Source: Rhodothermales bacterium (GTDB lineage Bacteria; Bacteroidota; Rhodothermia; Rhodothermales; Bin80). Taken from it: a stretch of DNA of 60,083 nucleotides. The position numbers and the translations under genes are program-made. The DNA is taken from contig JAAXGT010000091.1 of the NCBI GenBank assembly GCA_012271205.1, forward strand, positions 1 through 60,083. The letters are read 5' to 3'. The notes below the pieces were generated by a model. The model ran no database searches and had not been told where the DNA came from. It saw only the letters and a list, made by a program, of their open reading frames with translations. Below, piece by piece: positions 46,069-53,945 of this stretch (positions are counted from its first letter, which is position 1; every line of letters begins with the position of its first letter).

Positions 46069-46791
46069 TTAGGCCTCCGCAGCGCAGTCGATCAAGTGCC
46101 TAAATAACGGGAGCAGATTCATACGCTCGGGGTGGAATTGCACGCCGATGCGAGTGCCCTCGGCATTCTCAATAGCTTCGATTATGCCGTCCGGGCTGCA
46201 GGCGCTGACGCGGTAGCCCGTGCCGGGTGTGCGAAGCGCCTGGAGATGTCGTGTGTTAACCTCCATGGACGTAACCTGAAGCAGCCGGTGCAAGTGAGTG
46301 TTTGGGTCGATTCGTATTGTATGCATCGTGGCCCCTCGACTTTCGCTGTGCACCAAGGCATTTGGATGCTGCTGTTCCGCATCTGCATAGAGGGCTCCGC
46401 CGGCCATCACACCCATGAGTTGCATTCCGTAACAAATTCCCAAGACGGGAAGGTCTTGGTTGTATGCTGTTTGAAGAAACAAGGTGTCGGAAGCCCACCG
46501 CAATGGATCCACCGGAGATAGCACCTCCGGCAGCGTGCCCGCCATATTGTGTGTGATTCCAGGTCCGCCAGGGACTACAAGCCCGTCTATACGTGTGCAC
46601 AATTGAGCGGCAACTTTCGGATCACTGATTGTTGGCAAAAGAACAGGCAGACCACCGGTCTCGGCCACGCACCGCACGTAGGCGTGGTCAATTCTTTGCT
46701 GTCCCTTTTCCAGCGATGTCGATATGCCAATGATAACCGCCACGGGAGGCCTATCACCGGGTGAGGTCTCTGAAGGTAATGCGCTGTGCAT
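46069..46791 (-). CDS. Gamma-glutamyl-gamma-aminobutyrate hydrolase family (peptidase C26)
   Basis: 240-residue class I glutamine-amidotransferase-like hydrolase. The nucleophile is Cys120 in GICYGMQLMG, and the His-Glu pair is His220/Glu222 in VQFHPERM. VVPGGPGI at about 72-79 forms the oxyanion region. Relatives (PuuD) cleave gamma-glutamyl amides in polyamine breakdown. No other putrescine-pathway gene is seen here, so the substrate is open. Its start overlaps the smr-type gene by 38 bases. Confidence 0.88.
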   Translation of the reverse strand: MHSALPSETSPGDRPPVAVIIGISTSLEKGQQRIDHAYVRCVAETGGLPVLLPTISDPKVAAQLCTRIDGLVVPGGPGITHNMAGTLPEVLSPVDPLRWASDTLFLQTAYNQDLPVLGICYGMQLMGVMAGGALYADAEQQHPNALVHSESRGATMHTIRIDPNTHLHRLLQVTSMEVNTRHLQALRTPGTGYRVSACSPDGIIEAIENAEGTRIGVQFHPERMNLLPLFRHLIDCAAEA

Positions 46792-47092
46792 TCCTTCGCC
46801 GTGAACTGCTGCGCAGGGCTACAATCGTGTATGCGTGCGCACGCAGGCTGCTGGCGATGTGCAGTGGCAACTTTCGGCTGTCCAGAAGCTCGTGCAAGGC
46901 ACGCTTGATGGTGCGACACGCCTGATTTGGCCCACTCGTGGATGCTCCATGGATTATCCGGATTGAATCGCGCCCGCGATCTACGGCTTTGACAATCAGT
47001 GCACGGATCAGGGCTATAGCGTCGTCCACTGTACAACCGTGAACGTCCAATTCAGGTCGGTGGCCGTCGTCAACAAGGCGCGCAGTCATCAC
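46754..47092 (-). CDS. Smr-domain protein
   Basis: 112-residue stand-alone Smr (MutS2 C-terminal) domain. LDVHGCTVDDAIALIRALIV gives the LDxHG motif and the later RIIHGAS is the second Smr signature, with the usual Arg and acidic residues. Smr domains bind or nick nucleic acids. It overlaps the arsC-type gene by four bases (ATGA) and the next gene by 38 bases, showing tight coupling inside the dnaE operon. Confidence 0.87.
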   Translation of the reverse strand: MMTARLVDDGHRPELDVHGCTVDDAIALIRALIVKAVDRGRDSIRIIHGASTSGPNQACRTIKRALHELLDSRKLPLHIASSLRAHAYTIVALRSSSRRRNAQRITFRDLTR

Positions 47093-47523
47093 GTCACCGG
47101 TACGAATTCATTCTGCAACCAAGTCTGGATCTCATTGCGTACCTGCCGATAAACCGCACGTTTTTCGTCGTCAGTGCCCTGCACGCCACGCGGGTCCACG
47201 AACCGGCGATGGATCACTTTGAGCTGGGCCGGCACATAGGGACACGCTTCCCGGGCGGAATCACAGACCGTTACCACGTAGTCGGGTGGCAGACTGGCAT
47301 AAGCATCTACGTGCTCTGACGTGTGTTCAGAAATGTCTATTCCGATTTCGCGCATAACCGCCACTGCGAAAGGGCTGACACCCGTTGGAGTGGTCCCCGC
47401 GCTGCACGCTTCATAGGCATTGCCGTAGAGGTGCCGCAACAATCCTTCGGCCATCTGGGACCGGGACGAATTGTGTGTGCAAACAAACAGCACGACCGGT
47501 TTTTTTAGGTCTGCACTTGCCAT
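47089..47523 (-). CDS. arsC: Arsenate reductase, thioredoxin-coupled (LMW-PTPase fold)
   Basis: 144-residue ArsC of the Staphylococcus pI258 type that reduces arsenate to arsenite. The P-loop is FVCTHNSSRSQMAEG, with the nucleophile Cys15. The resolving pair is Cys87 and Cys94 in VCDSAREACPYVP, the positions needed for a disulfide relay to thioredoxin. A plain tyrosine phosphatase is less likely because all three Cys are present. Its start overlaps the end of dnaE by 19 bases. No arsenic regulator or efflux gene is next to it. Confidence 0.9.
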   Translation of the reverse strand: MASADLKKPVVLFVCTHNSSRSQMAEGLLRHLYGNAYEACSAGTTPTGVSPFAVAVMREIGIDISEHTSEHVDAYASLPPDYVVTVCDSAREACPYVPAQLKVIHRRFVDPRGVQGTDDEKRAVYRQVRNEIQTWLQNEFVPVT

Positions 47524-50500
47524 TGCAGCCGCACTTGGTTTGTGCCAAAGATATGTGCGAGGCCCTTCATAAAGTCTGAAGTGGTCTTAACCTTCACTTG
47601 ATCACATACAACGGCGAGCGTCGTCTCATTATCCATGATGTTAAACTGCAATTCGCGCTCACCGGGATGGGTGGCGCAGAGCTTGGCGAAACGCTGAATG
47701 GCGTCCGGAGACACCGCGTCCGGATCCAGCTGAATGATAAGCTTCCGGATAAAATCATCCCGAATGCGTTGCAGGGGAACCACCTGCCGTGCAATCACAC
47801 GGATGGTCCCGGCATTCTCCTCCACATCTCCTTGCACGAGCACGACCGAGTTTACGGTCAGCAGGTCCCGGGTCTTGTCCACCATCTCCTTGAAACACAT
47901 TAGCTCACCAGTGCCGGATCGGTCTTCAAGAGTCGCTTGCAGCACGGGAGTGCCCCGGGCGGTAGTGCGAATCTTAACGGACGTGACTACACCGCAGTAA
48001 GTGTGAAAGGGCTTACCTGGGCCGTTGCCGTTCAGGACGTCGAGGTTGGCCAACTTGGCCGTTGCACATGAGCGGGCTTCTATTTCCCAGTTATCCAGCG
48101 GATGGCCTGATATGTAGAATCCAGCCAGCTCCCGCTCGAAAGCGAGCTTCTGCGCCATCGACCACCGTTCGCACTCGGGCAGGTCTGGTTCGGGCATATC
48201 CATACGGTCTTCTGCGGTCCCAAACAGGGAGATCTGGCCTCGCCGTTGAGCATCCTGGATGCCGACGGCATGCTGGATAGCATGTTCCAGTGCATTCTCA
48301 AGTTGTGCCCGATGTCCTTCGAGCTCATCCAGTGCACCGGCCCGAATGAGGCACTCAAGGGTTTTCTTATTGACTTCACGCAAATCGAGTGTCCTGATCA
48401 GCTGGTAAAGATTTTTTGCCAGGCCGTGCACTTCGCGGTTGGCAATTATCGCCGAAATAGCATTACGCCCCACGCCCTTGATGGACGAGAGACCAAACCG
48501 GATTTGATCTCCTTCAACCGCGAAGTCGTGCTGGCTATGATTAATGGACGGAGGGATCATATTCAGGCGAAGCCGCCGCGCTTCGTCAAGTGTGACGGCA
48601 AACTTCTTCGAATCGTTTGCGACATTGGACATCGCCGAGGCCATGAATTCAGCCGTGTAGTTCGCCTTGAGGTAGGCCGTTTGGTACGCCAGGAGCGAAT
48701 AGGCTGCGCTGTGGCTATTGTGTACTACAAGCCCGTTGGCCAAGAAATTGTGATCGCCCGCTACGGTAAGATCAAATGTGTCCATGTGTCCGGCGGGTAC
48801 AATGGATGCAATTTCGTCCCATGCCACGTTAGACCTAGCAGTACACTTGCCAGCCAATGCAACGCGGTACAAGCCCGCCTGTGCTGTAACCGGGACCGTC
48901 ATTCCGATCCCCAGAAGCAGTCGTTGTACATCCCGTGCAAGTTCAAAGCTGCGCGTCAAGAGGTGCGTACCGCACCGCCGGCGTAGCTCTTTAACAAAGC
49001 ATTCCACGTCTGATTCACCCAGCGAGAACAGTTCTTGTGGCAGCCGAACTGCAATCCATGTTGCGATTTGTGTGTGCTGTGCTCCCCATGGTAGTGTGCG
49101 CCGCTTCGGCTTAAGCGCGCTTCGGGCTACCAGGTTTGCTGCAGCCGCAAGCCTGGCCTGTGACCACTGGTTTGCCGTCAGAGCGCCCAGCCAGGCCGGA
49201 GCCGCCAAGCGGTCCCCTGCCCGTAATCCGTCCAGCCGCATCCAGCCTCCGGGTGTCAGAAACCGATGTGTTGCAGTGGCTATGATGCGCCGGCCAAGTC
49301 GCGTTGTGAGTTCATATACGGACTTGCAGCCGTTGTACATCACATCGGTCACCGGGCGCGGCGAAAAACGGCCGTCAGAGCCGAGCGCATGGACCATAAA
49401 CCCGTCGGATCCACGCGAATATAACGCTGCAATTGTGGTGGACTGGCCCGAGACGGCGTGGACAATTTCCGTCGATCCGGCAAGGCATTTATTGAAGCCG
49501 TACTTCGCAAACTCATTCATCTGGTCGAAGACGGAATTCGCGATAGTCTTATTGATGCCATTCCTGGCCGCTCCCTGAACAAAATCGGCGCGTTGCTTGG
49601 CCATTTCGTCCTGCTTCTTCTTACCCATGGCCCGCCGCAAGAGGTCGGCAGCACCCAGCGAATACCCCCCCATTACCTGCGCAATCTGCATGACCTGTTC
49701 CTGATATACCGGAAGGCCATAGGTCTCCTTCAGTAGGGGCTCCAATATCGGATGCCCGTACGTCACTGATTCCTGGCCGTGTTTGCGTGCGACGTAATTC
49801 TGGATGTACTGCATAGGGCCTGGACGGTACAGTGCGTTCATGGCAATGAGGTCACCGAAGTGCGTGGGCTTCAGTTCCCGGAGCGACCTGCGCATGCCCT
49901 CTGACTCAAACTGGAAGATGCCAGTTGTGTCACCCTGTTGAAACAGCTGATACGTCTTAGCATCGTCCAAGGCCAGCGTATCCAAGTCAATCTCAATTCC
50001 CCGATTCTGCTTGACGAGCCGCACGGCGTCCCGCAGGATGGTCAAGGTGGACAGACCCAGGAAGTCCATCTTCAAGAGGCCGAAATGCTCTACCCAGTTT
50101 CCATCGTACTGCGTAGTCAGTACATGGTCGTCCTTGTTCTTGGTTGTGGCAACGGGCACATAGTCGCTCACCTGTCCCGGAGCAATGATTACACCCGCTG
50201 CATGGACACCTGTATGCCGAACACAGCCTTCCAGCACTATGGAATGATGGAGCAGCTGTTGAATCTCTTCTCGCGGATCGTTCTTGAGGGCGCGAAGCTC
50301 GTTTACTTTCTTGAGCGCTGCAGCCAGCTCCACCTTCGGTCCCTCGGGGATAGCCTTGGCAATCCGGTCGGCTTCGCTTAGCGAAATTCCCAATACGCGC
50401 GCCACATCCCGAATGACGGTCTTGGCCCCCATCGTTCCAAAGGTGATAATCTGGCAAACACTTTCGCGGCCGTACTTCTTGACGACATAGTCGATGACTT

Positions 50501-51728
50501 TGGCCCGGCCGTGATCGTCAAAGTCGATATCGATGTCTGGCATGGATACGCGCTCCGGATTCAGGAAGCGCTCAAACAGCAGACCGTACTTCAGGGGGTC
50601 AATACTGGTGATGCCCAAACAGTAGGCCACGACGCTCCCGGCCGCCGAACCCCGTCCCGGTCCCACGGCCACGTTCATCTCACGGGCCGCCGTGGTAAAG
50701 TCCTGAACGATCAGAAAGTAGCCGGCGTAGCCCATTTCCCGAATGATGCCGAGCTCCAGATTGATTCGGGCCTCGATGTCCGGTCCCAGTTCGGGATACC
50801 GGCTCCGTGCCCGGGCAAATACCAAATGTTTCAAATAGTTGTCGGCATCGTTGCCAAATTCTGCCGGAATCTTGAAGTGCGGCATGAGCAAATCGCCCAT
50901 GGGGAGCTCAAAGTTGCATTTATCGGCGATTTCTGCGCTCTTGTCGAGCCAAGAGGCAGCGAGCGGCTCTGGGCCGAACTTTTCAATCATCTGCTCGGCG
51001 GTTTTCAGATAGAGCTCTCCATTGCCAAACTTCAGGCGATCCGCATCGGCCATTTGTTTGCCGGTTTGCAAGCACAACAGAATTTCCTGCGAAGTGGCGT
51101 CTTTGCGCTCTACGTAATGGACATCATTGGTGGCTACCACCCCCACGTCAAATTCTTTAGCCAATTCTAGAAGTGTGGGGTTGATCTTGGACTGATCCTC
51201 TATGCCGTGTTGCTGGATTTCGACATAAAAATCGCGGCCAAACACATCGAGATACTGTTTGAAGAGTGTCCGCGCGCGTGCGAGGTTACCTGCCAGAATC
51301 GCCTGAGGCACCTCGCCCTGCAGGCAGCAGGTTGTGGCCACGAGCCCTTCACTGTGCTGCGCCAGCGTTTCAAAATCAATGCGGGGTTTGTAGTAGAAGC
51401 CCCGGAGATAGGACAATGAGGACAACTTGACCAGGTGGTGATACCCGGTTTCATTTTTGGCCCAAAGGATCTGATGATATCGCTTGCGATCCGAGCGGTC
51501 CTGCATGCCCGAGCGAGTCAGATAGAACTCGCAGCCGATAACGGGCTGAATGCCTTGCTTCCGTGTCTTTGTGTGGAATTCCGGTACGCCAAAAAGATTG
51601 CCGTGATCACTGATTCCAAGAGCCTTCATGTTGAGTGCCGCGGCCCGGTCTACCAGTCTGTCAATGCGGGCGGCTCCATCAAGCAGGGAATAGGACGTAT
51701 GGCAGTGCAGGTGGCAGAAGTATGGCAT
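47505..51728 (-). CDS. dnaE: DNA polymerase III alpha subunit containing an intein
   Basis: Replicative polymerase, 1407 residues as encoded and 1150 after removal of a 257-residue intein (748-1004). The PHP domain opens the protein (HLHCHTSYSLLDGAARIDRL). The catalytic aspartates are in MPDIDIDFDDHGRAKVI, and the finger/thumb region has RPGPMQYIQNYVARKHGQ. The C-terminal OB-fold region covers about 1200-1400. The intein sits at the highly conserved GFNK-SHSAAYS site. First gene of an operon running dnaE, arsC, smr, peptidase C26 and sxtJ-type. Confidence 0.96.
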   Translation of the reverse strand: MPYFCHLHCHTSYSLLDGAARIDRLVDRAAALNMKALGISDHGNLFGVPEFHTKTRKQGIQPVIGCEFYLTRSGMQDRSDRKRYHQILWAKNETGYHHLVKLSSLSYLRGFYYKPRIDFETLAQHSEGLVATTCCLQGEVPQAILAGNLARARTLFKQYLDVFGRDFYVEIQQHGIEDQSKINPTLLELAKEFDVGVVATNDVHYVERKDATSQEILLCLQTGKQMADADRLKFGNGELYLKTAEQMIEKFGPEPLAASWLDKSAEIADKCNFELPMGDLLMPHFKIPAEFGNDADNYLKHLVFARARSRYPELGPDIEARINLELGIIREMGYAGYFLIVQDFTTAAREMNVAVGPGRGSAAGSVVAYCLGITSIDPLKYGLLFERFLNPERVSMPDIDIDFDDHGRAKVIDYVVKKYGRESVCQIITFGTMGAKTVIRDVARVLGISLSEADRIAKAIPEGPKVELAAALKKVNELRALKNDPREEIQQLLHHSIVLEGCVRHTGVHAAGVIIAPGQVSDYVPVATTKNKDDHVLTTQYDGNWVEHFGLLKMDFLGLSTLTILRDAVRLVKQNRGIEIDLDTLALDDAKTYQLFQQGDTTGIFQFESEGMRRSLRELKPTHFGDLIAMNALYRPGPMQYIQNYVARKHGQESVTYGHPILEPLLKETYGLPVYQEQVMQIAQVMGGYSLGAADLLRRAMGKKKQDEMAKQRADFVQGAARNGINKTIANSVFDQMNEFAKYGFNKCLAGSTEIVHAVSGQSTTIAALYSRGSDGFMVHALGSDGRFSPRPVTDVMYNGCKSVYELTTRLGRRIIATATHRFLTPGGWMRLDGLRAGDRLAAPAWLGALTANQWSQARLAAAANLVARSALKPKRRTLPWGAQHTQIATWIAVRLPQELFSLGESDVECFVKELRRRCGTHLLTRSFELARDVQRLLLGIGMTVPVTAQAGLYRVALAGKCTARSNVAWDEIASIVPAGHMDTFDLTVAGDHNFLANGLVVHNSHSAAYSLLAYQTAYLKANYTAEFMASAMSNVANDSKKFAVTLDEARRLRLNMIPPSINHSQHDFAVEGDQIRFGLSSIKGVGRNAISAIIANREVHGLAKNLYQLIRTLDLREVNKKTLECLIRAGALDELEGHRAQLENALEHAIQHAVGIQDAQRRGQISLFGTAEDRMDMPEPDLPECERWSMAQKLAFERELAGFYISGHPLDNWEIEARSCATAKLANLDVLNGNGPGKPFHTYCGVVTSVKIRTTARGTPVLQATLEDRSGTGELMCFKEMVDKTRDLLTVNSVVLVQGDVEENAGTIRVIARQVVPLQRIRDDFIRKLIIQLDPDAVSPDAIQRFAKLCATHPGERELQFNIMDNETTLAVVCDQVKVKTTSDFMKGLAHIFGTNQVRLQWQVQT
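48717..49487 (-). mobile_element. In-frame intein in dnaE with a decayed homing-endonuclease region
   Basis: Protein residues 748-1004. The first residue is Cys (CLAGSTEIVHAVSGQ, block A). Block B has the TxxH motif in IIATATHRFLTPGGWMRLDG. Block F/G ends GDHNFLANGLVVHN, and the +1 extein residue is Ser. All splicing residues are present. The middle (about 120 residues) lacks LAGLIDADG motifs. It keeps RSFELARDVQRLLLGIGM, which resembles the tail of the DOD-type endonuclease module, so it looks like a mini-intein derived from a full one. The insertion point is four residues downstream of the cyanobacterial split-DnaE site. Confidence 0.93.
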
Positions 51729-51786
51729 TCGAGCCAGATTGGGGTGATTATGTGATACGCTGCCGCCGATGGGCGGTCGTACCAGC

Positions 51787-51815
51787 TTGACATGGCGCAG
51801 GAACCGTACTAAATT
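51787..51815 (+). promoter_or_regulatory. Sigma70-like promoter for the Hc1 gene
   Basis: TTGACA (51787-51792) and TAAATT (51810-51815) are separated by exactly 17 bases. The start site would be near 51822, giving a leader of about 75 bases before ATG 51897. It lies in the divergent spacer between dnaE and the Hc1 gene. Confidence 0.45.
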
Positions 51816-51841
51816 AGCACTCGGTGTTCAGTAATGGCATG

Positions 51842-51867
51842 CGCGTTTATCAGATATACGCGTTTTT
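51842..51867 (+). terminator. Hairpin plus T-run in the Hc1 leader, possible attenuator
   Basis: CGCGTTTAT (51842-51850) pairs with ATATACGCG (51854-51862), eight of nine positions with one T-T mismatch, around a 3-base loop. It is followed at once by TTTTT (51863-51867). This has the form of an intrinsic terminator, placed between the candidate promoter and the start codon. Confidence 0.4.
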
Positions 51868-51896
51868 CTCTCACTAAACTTTTTGTTCAAGACTTC

Positions 51897-52070
51897 ATGT
51901 CTCGATTCGAACAACTCAGGAGCTTGATAAATAGCACGGAGCAGGACTTTGCGAAATTCTACGGGAAGGGTGTGCAGTCTGCGGGCACGCGTGTCCGCAA
52001 GGCAATGCAGGAACTGAAGGTGCTGGCGCAGGAGATTCGTGTTGAAATCCAGGATATGAAAAACCGTTAG
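51897..52070 (+). CDS. Histone H1-like protein Hc1 family
   Basis: 57-residue basic helical protein from ATG 51897 (MSRFEQLRSLINSTEQDFAK). It matches the small Bacteroidota Hc1-type proteins through the FYGKGVQSAGTRVRKAMQEL core and the KVLAQEIRVEIQDMKN end. These are thought to bind DNA as nucleoid proteins. An in-frame extension to 51834 is hydrophobic and unlikely to be translated. It is divergent from the dnaE operon. Confidence 0.85.
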   Translation: MSRFEQLRSLINSTEQDFAKFYGKGVQSAGTRVRKAMQELKVLAQEIRVEIQDMKNR

Positions 52071-52602
52071 TGGATTCGCGGATCAGCACCAGTCCGTGTG
52101 CATCGGGGTCGGCGTGAGTGTGCAGGCACCGCGAGCGCATCGATTCTGTGGAGTCACGGGTCTATTGTTGCCTGCCTGATCAGCGGTTGCGATTGACAGC
52201 GCTATGGTTTGCCAAGGGTTGTGACCGATTTCGGTTGAAGGCGTGCTTGGTGCGGGGCCATTTCAGTCCCGGTCTGTTTAAGTGCGTCGGTGCAGTGCCG
52301 GTGTGGCGTTTTTTGTGGAAATGCTGGCGGATCAGCAGGTGCTGTTCCGCTTCGTGCTGCGATCTCGTTGCGTGACGCTGCGGGGGGTCGCAGTTTGAGG
52401 TAGTGGCACGCCTTGGCTGAACATGTCGCCCTCGAAAGGATATGCGGCGTAATTGCATGGTTTGACGCGAGCACGAACACAGAGCCATGCTGTGGCACAG
52501 TAAGATGGCAATCCGGACTTTTCAGGCTGAAGGTGCATTTAACGGGGCTGTGGAAGGCAGAGGTTTGATCGGGCTATTCGGGTAGCAGGCTCCAATGCAG
52601 CT
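52071..52602. other. 532-bp intergenic stretch, no gene seen
   Basis: Open frames here (for example 52118-52375 plus, 52180-52488 minus) overlap each other, have Cys/Arg-rich unnatural compositions and no family signal. It presumably holds the Hc1 end and the promoter of the Plug gene. No strong hairpin or repeat was noted. Confidence 0.4.
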
Positions 52603-53865
52603 ATGAGACACGTATGGATCGTGTTGTTTCTCGCTGTGGTCGTGGCGTGTTCGGCGCCATCAGAAGTACGGAGACCCAGCGCACCGCCGGTGCCGCCAGC
52701 CCCCGAATTCCATCCTGGCGTGGACGAAGTTAGGAGTATTCAACTGTATGCGGAGCAGGAACGTAACTTGCCAGTCTACCGTCTCCGGAGCGGTGTTCCG
52801 CTTACACTCGAATTCGACATATTGAACTGGAATCCACGCCCCCTTTCGGTGTATTTCTACCACGCTGATCGCGTCTGGCGGCGGGACTTAACACCGGGTG
52901 AATACCTGGAGGCTTTTGACCGTGACAATTTGTTCGACTACGAACTTTCGCGTGCGACGCTGGTCCAGTATTCGCATTACCGATATAGATTTCCAAACGC
53001 GGCGATAGCTTTTCGCCTCAGCGGCAATTACGTGCTGCGCGTGACCGAGCAGGGAAAGGAAGCAGAGGTGCTTTTTGAGCGCCCGTTCTTTGTGACGGAA
53101 GACGTAGCGGGCACGCAAATGCATCTCGATTTGTTAATGACTGGCCGACTGGCATTGCCTGCCGTGCAGCCGCATCTGCTGGTGCTTCCGCCGGCCGAAG
53201 TGGGCGCGAGCCTGTTCGATCTGTCGGTCTGTTTCTTCCAAGGGGGACATATCTTAACGCCCCGCTGCATACAGCGCCCCTCGATTTCTGGACAGTCTGA
53301 ACTCCTGTACTACCTGGACCCGGAAGATGCTTATGGTGTGCGTGTCGGGGATTATTATTTGGACTTGCGACAGTTGTTACCCCGTGACGACATCGAACAT
53401 GTAGACCGCGCATCTACCCCTTATGTAGTGCACTTGCAGCCCGATTATGCTCGTTTTCCAGACAATGACTGGGGTCCATTGCAAACTGGACAGTCCGTTA
53501 TTTCAGGTAGAGACGGGGTAGCAGACACGCAGGCGGAATATGTACACGTAGTCTTTCACTTCGTCCCGCCTGACGGAAAGCCGTTGCCCGGCGGCTTGTA
53601 TGTTACCGGCAGCTTTAACGGCTGGCGCGTGGATCTGGGCTCTGCAATGACTTGGCAAAGTGACGCCGGACAGTACGAAAGCCGGCACCTTATCAAACAG
53701 GGGGTTTACGAGTATCGCTATACTTCACCGGATCCGGAAGTGCAGCGTGCGTTGCAAGTCCGCCTGCTTCGACCCGATCAGTTGTATACCGGCTTGGTCT
53801 ACTTTCGCGATACGAGTCTGGGCACCGATCGCATTCTGGCTGTTTCGCAGGTTTTCTCCAAGTAA
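52603..53865 (+). CDS. Type IX secretion system Plug protein (DUF5103 family) lipoprotein
   Basis: 420 residues with a lipoprotein signal (IVLFLAVVVACSAP). The N-terminal half matches the T9SS Plug/DUF5103 family: VRSIQLYAEQERNLPVYRLR, PLTLEFDILNWNPRPLSVYF, the RDLTPGEYLEAF segment, YSHYRYRFPNAAIAFRLSGN and YVLRVTEQGKEAEVLFERPF with FVTED. The Plug closes the periplasmic-facing side of the SprA translocon when cargo is absent. The C-terminal part (res ~310-420) holds a glycogen-binding-like beta-sandwich (GGLYVTGSFNGWRVDLGSAM). It supports a working T9SS behind the sorting-tailed lyases. Confidence 0.86.
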   Translation: MRHVWIVLFLAVVVACSAPSEVRRPSAPPVPPAPEFHPGVDEVRSIQLYAEQERNLPVYRLRSGVPLTLEFDILNWNPRPLSVYFYHADRVWRRDLTPGEYLEAFDRDNLFDYELSRATLVQYSHYRYRFPNAAIAFRLSGNYVLRVTEQGKEAEVLFERPFFVTEDVAGTQMHLDLLMTGRLALPAVQPHLLVLPPAEVGASLFDLSVCFFQGGHILTPRCIQRPSISGQSELLYYLDPEDAYGVRVGDYYLDLRQLLPRDDIEHVDRASTPYVVHLQPDYARFPDNDWGPLQTGQSVISGRDGVADTQAEYVHVVFHFVPPDGKPLPGGLYVTGSFNGWRVDLGSAMTWQSDAGQYESRHLIKQGVYEYRYTSPDPEVQRALQVRLLRPDQLYTGLVYFRDTSLGTDRILAVSQVFSK

Positions 53866-53945
53866 GTTGCAGGTTGCATTGAAACAGGCGGTATTGAAAT
53901 TTGTACCTTTACGTCCCTCATCAATCACTTGACAACTTGAGGCCG

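Noticed and set aside
48778-49578. Plus-strand open frame of 266 codons over dnaE
   Set aside because: It is the antisense of the intein-containing dnaE region and has no domain signal.
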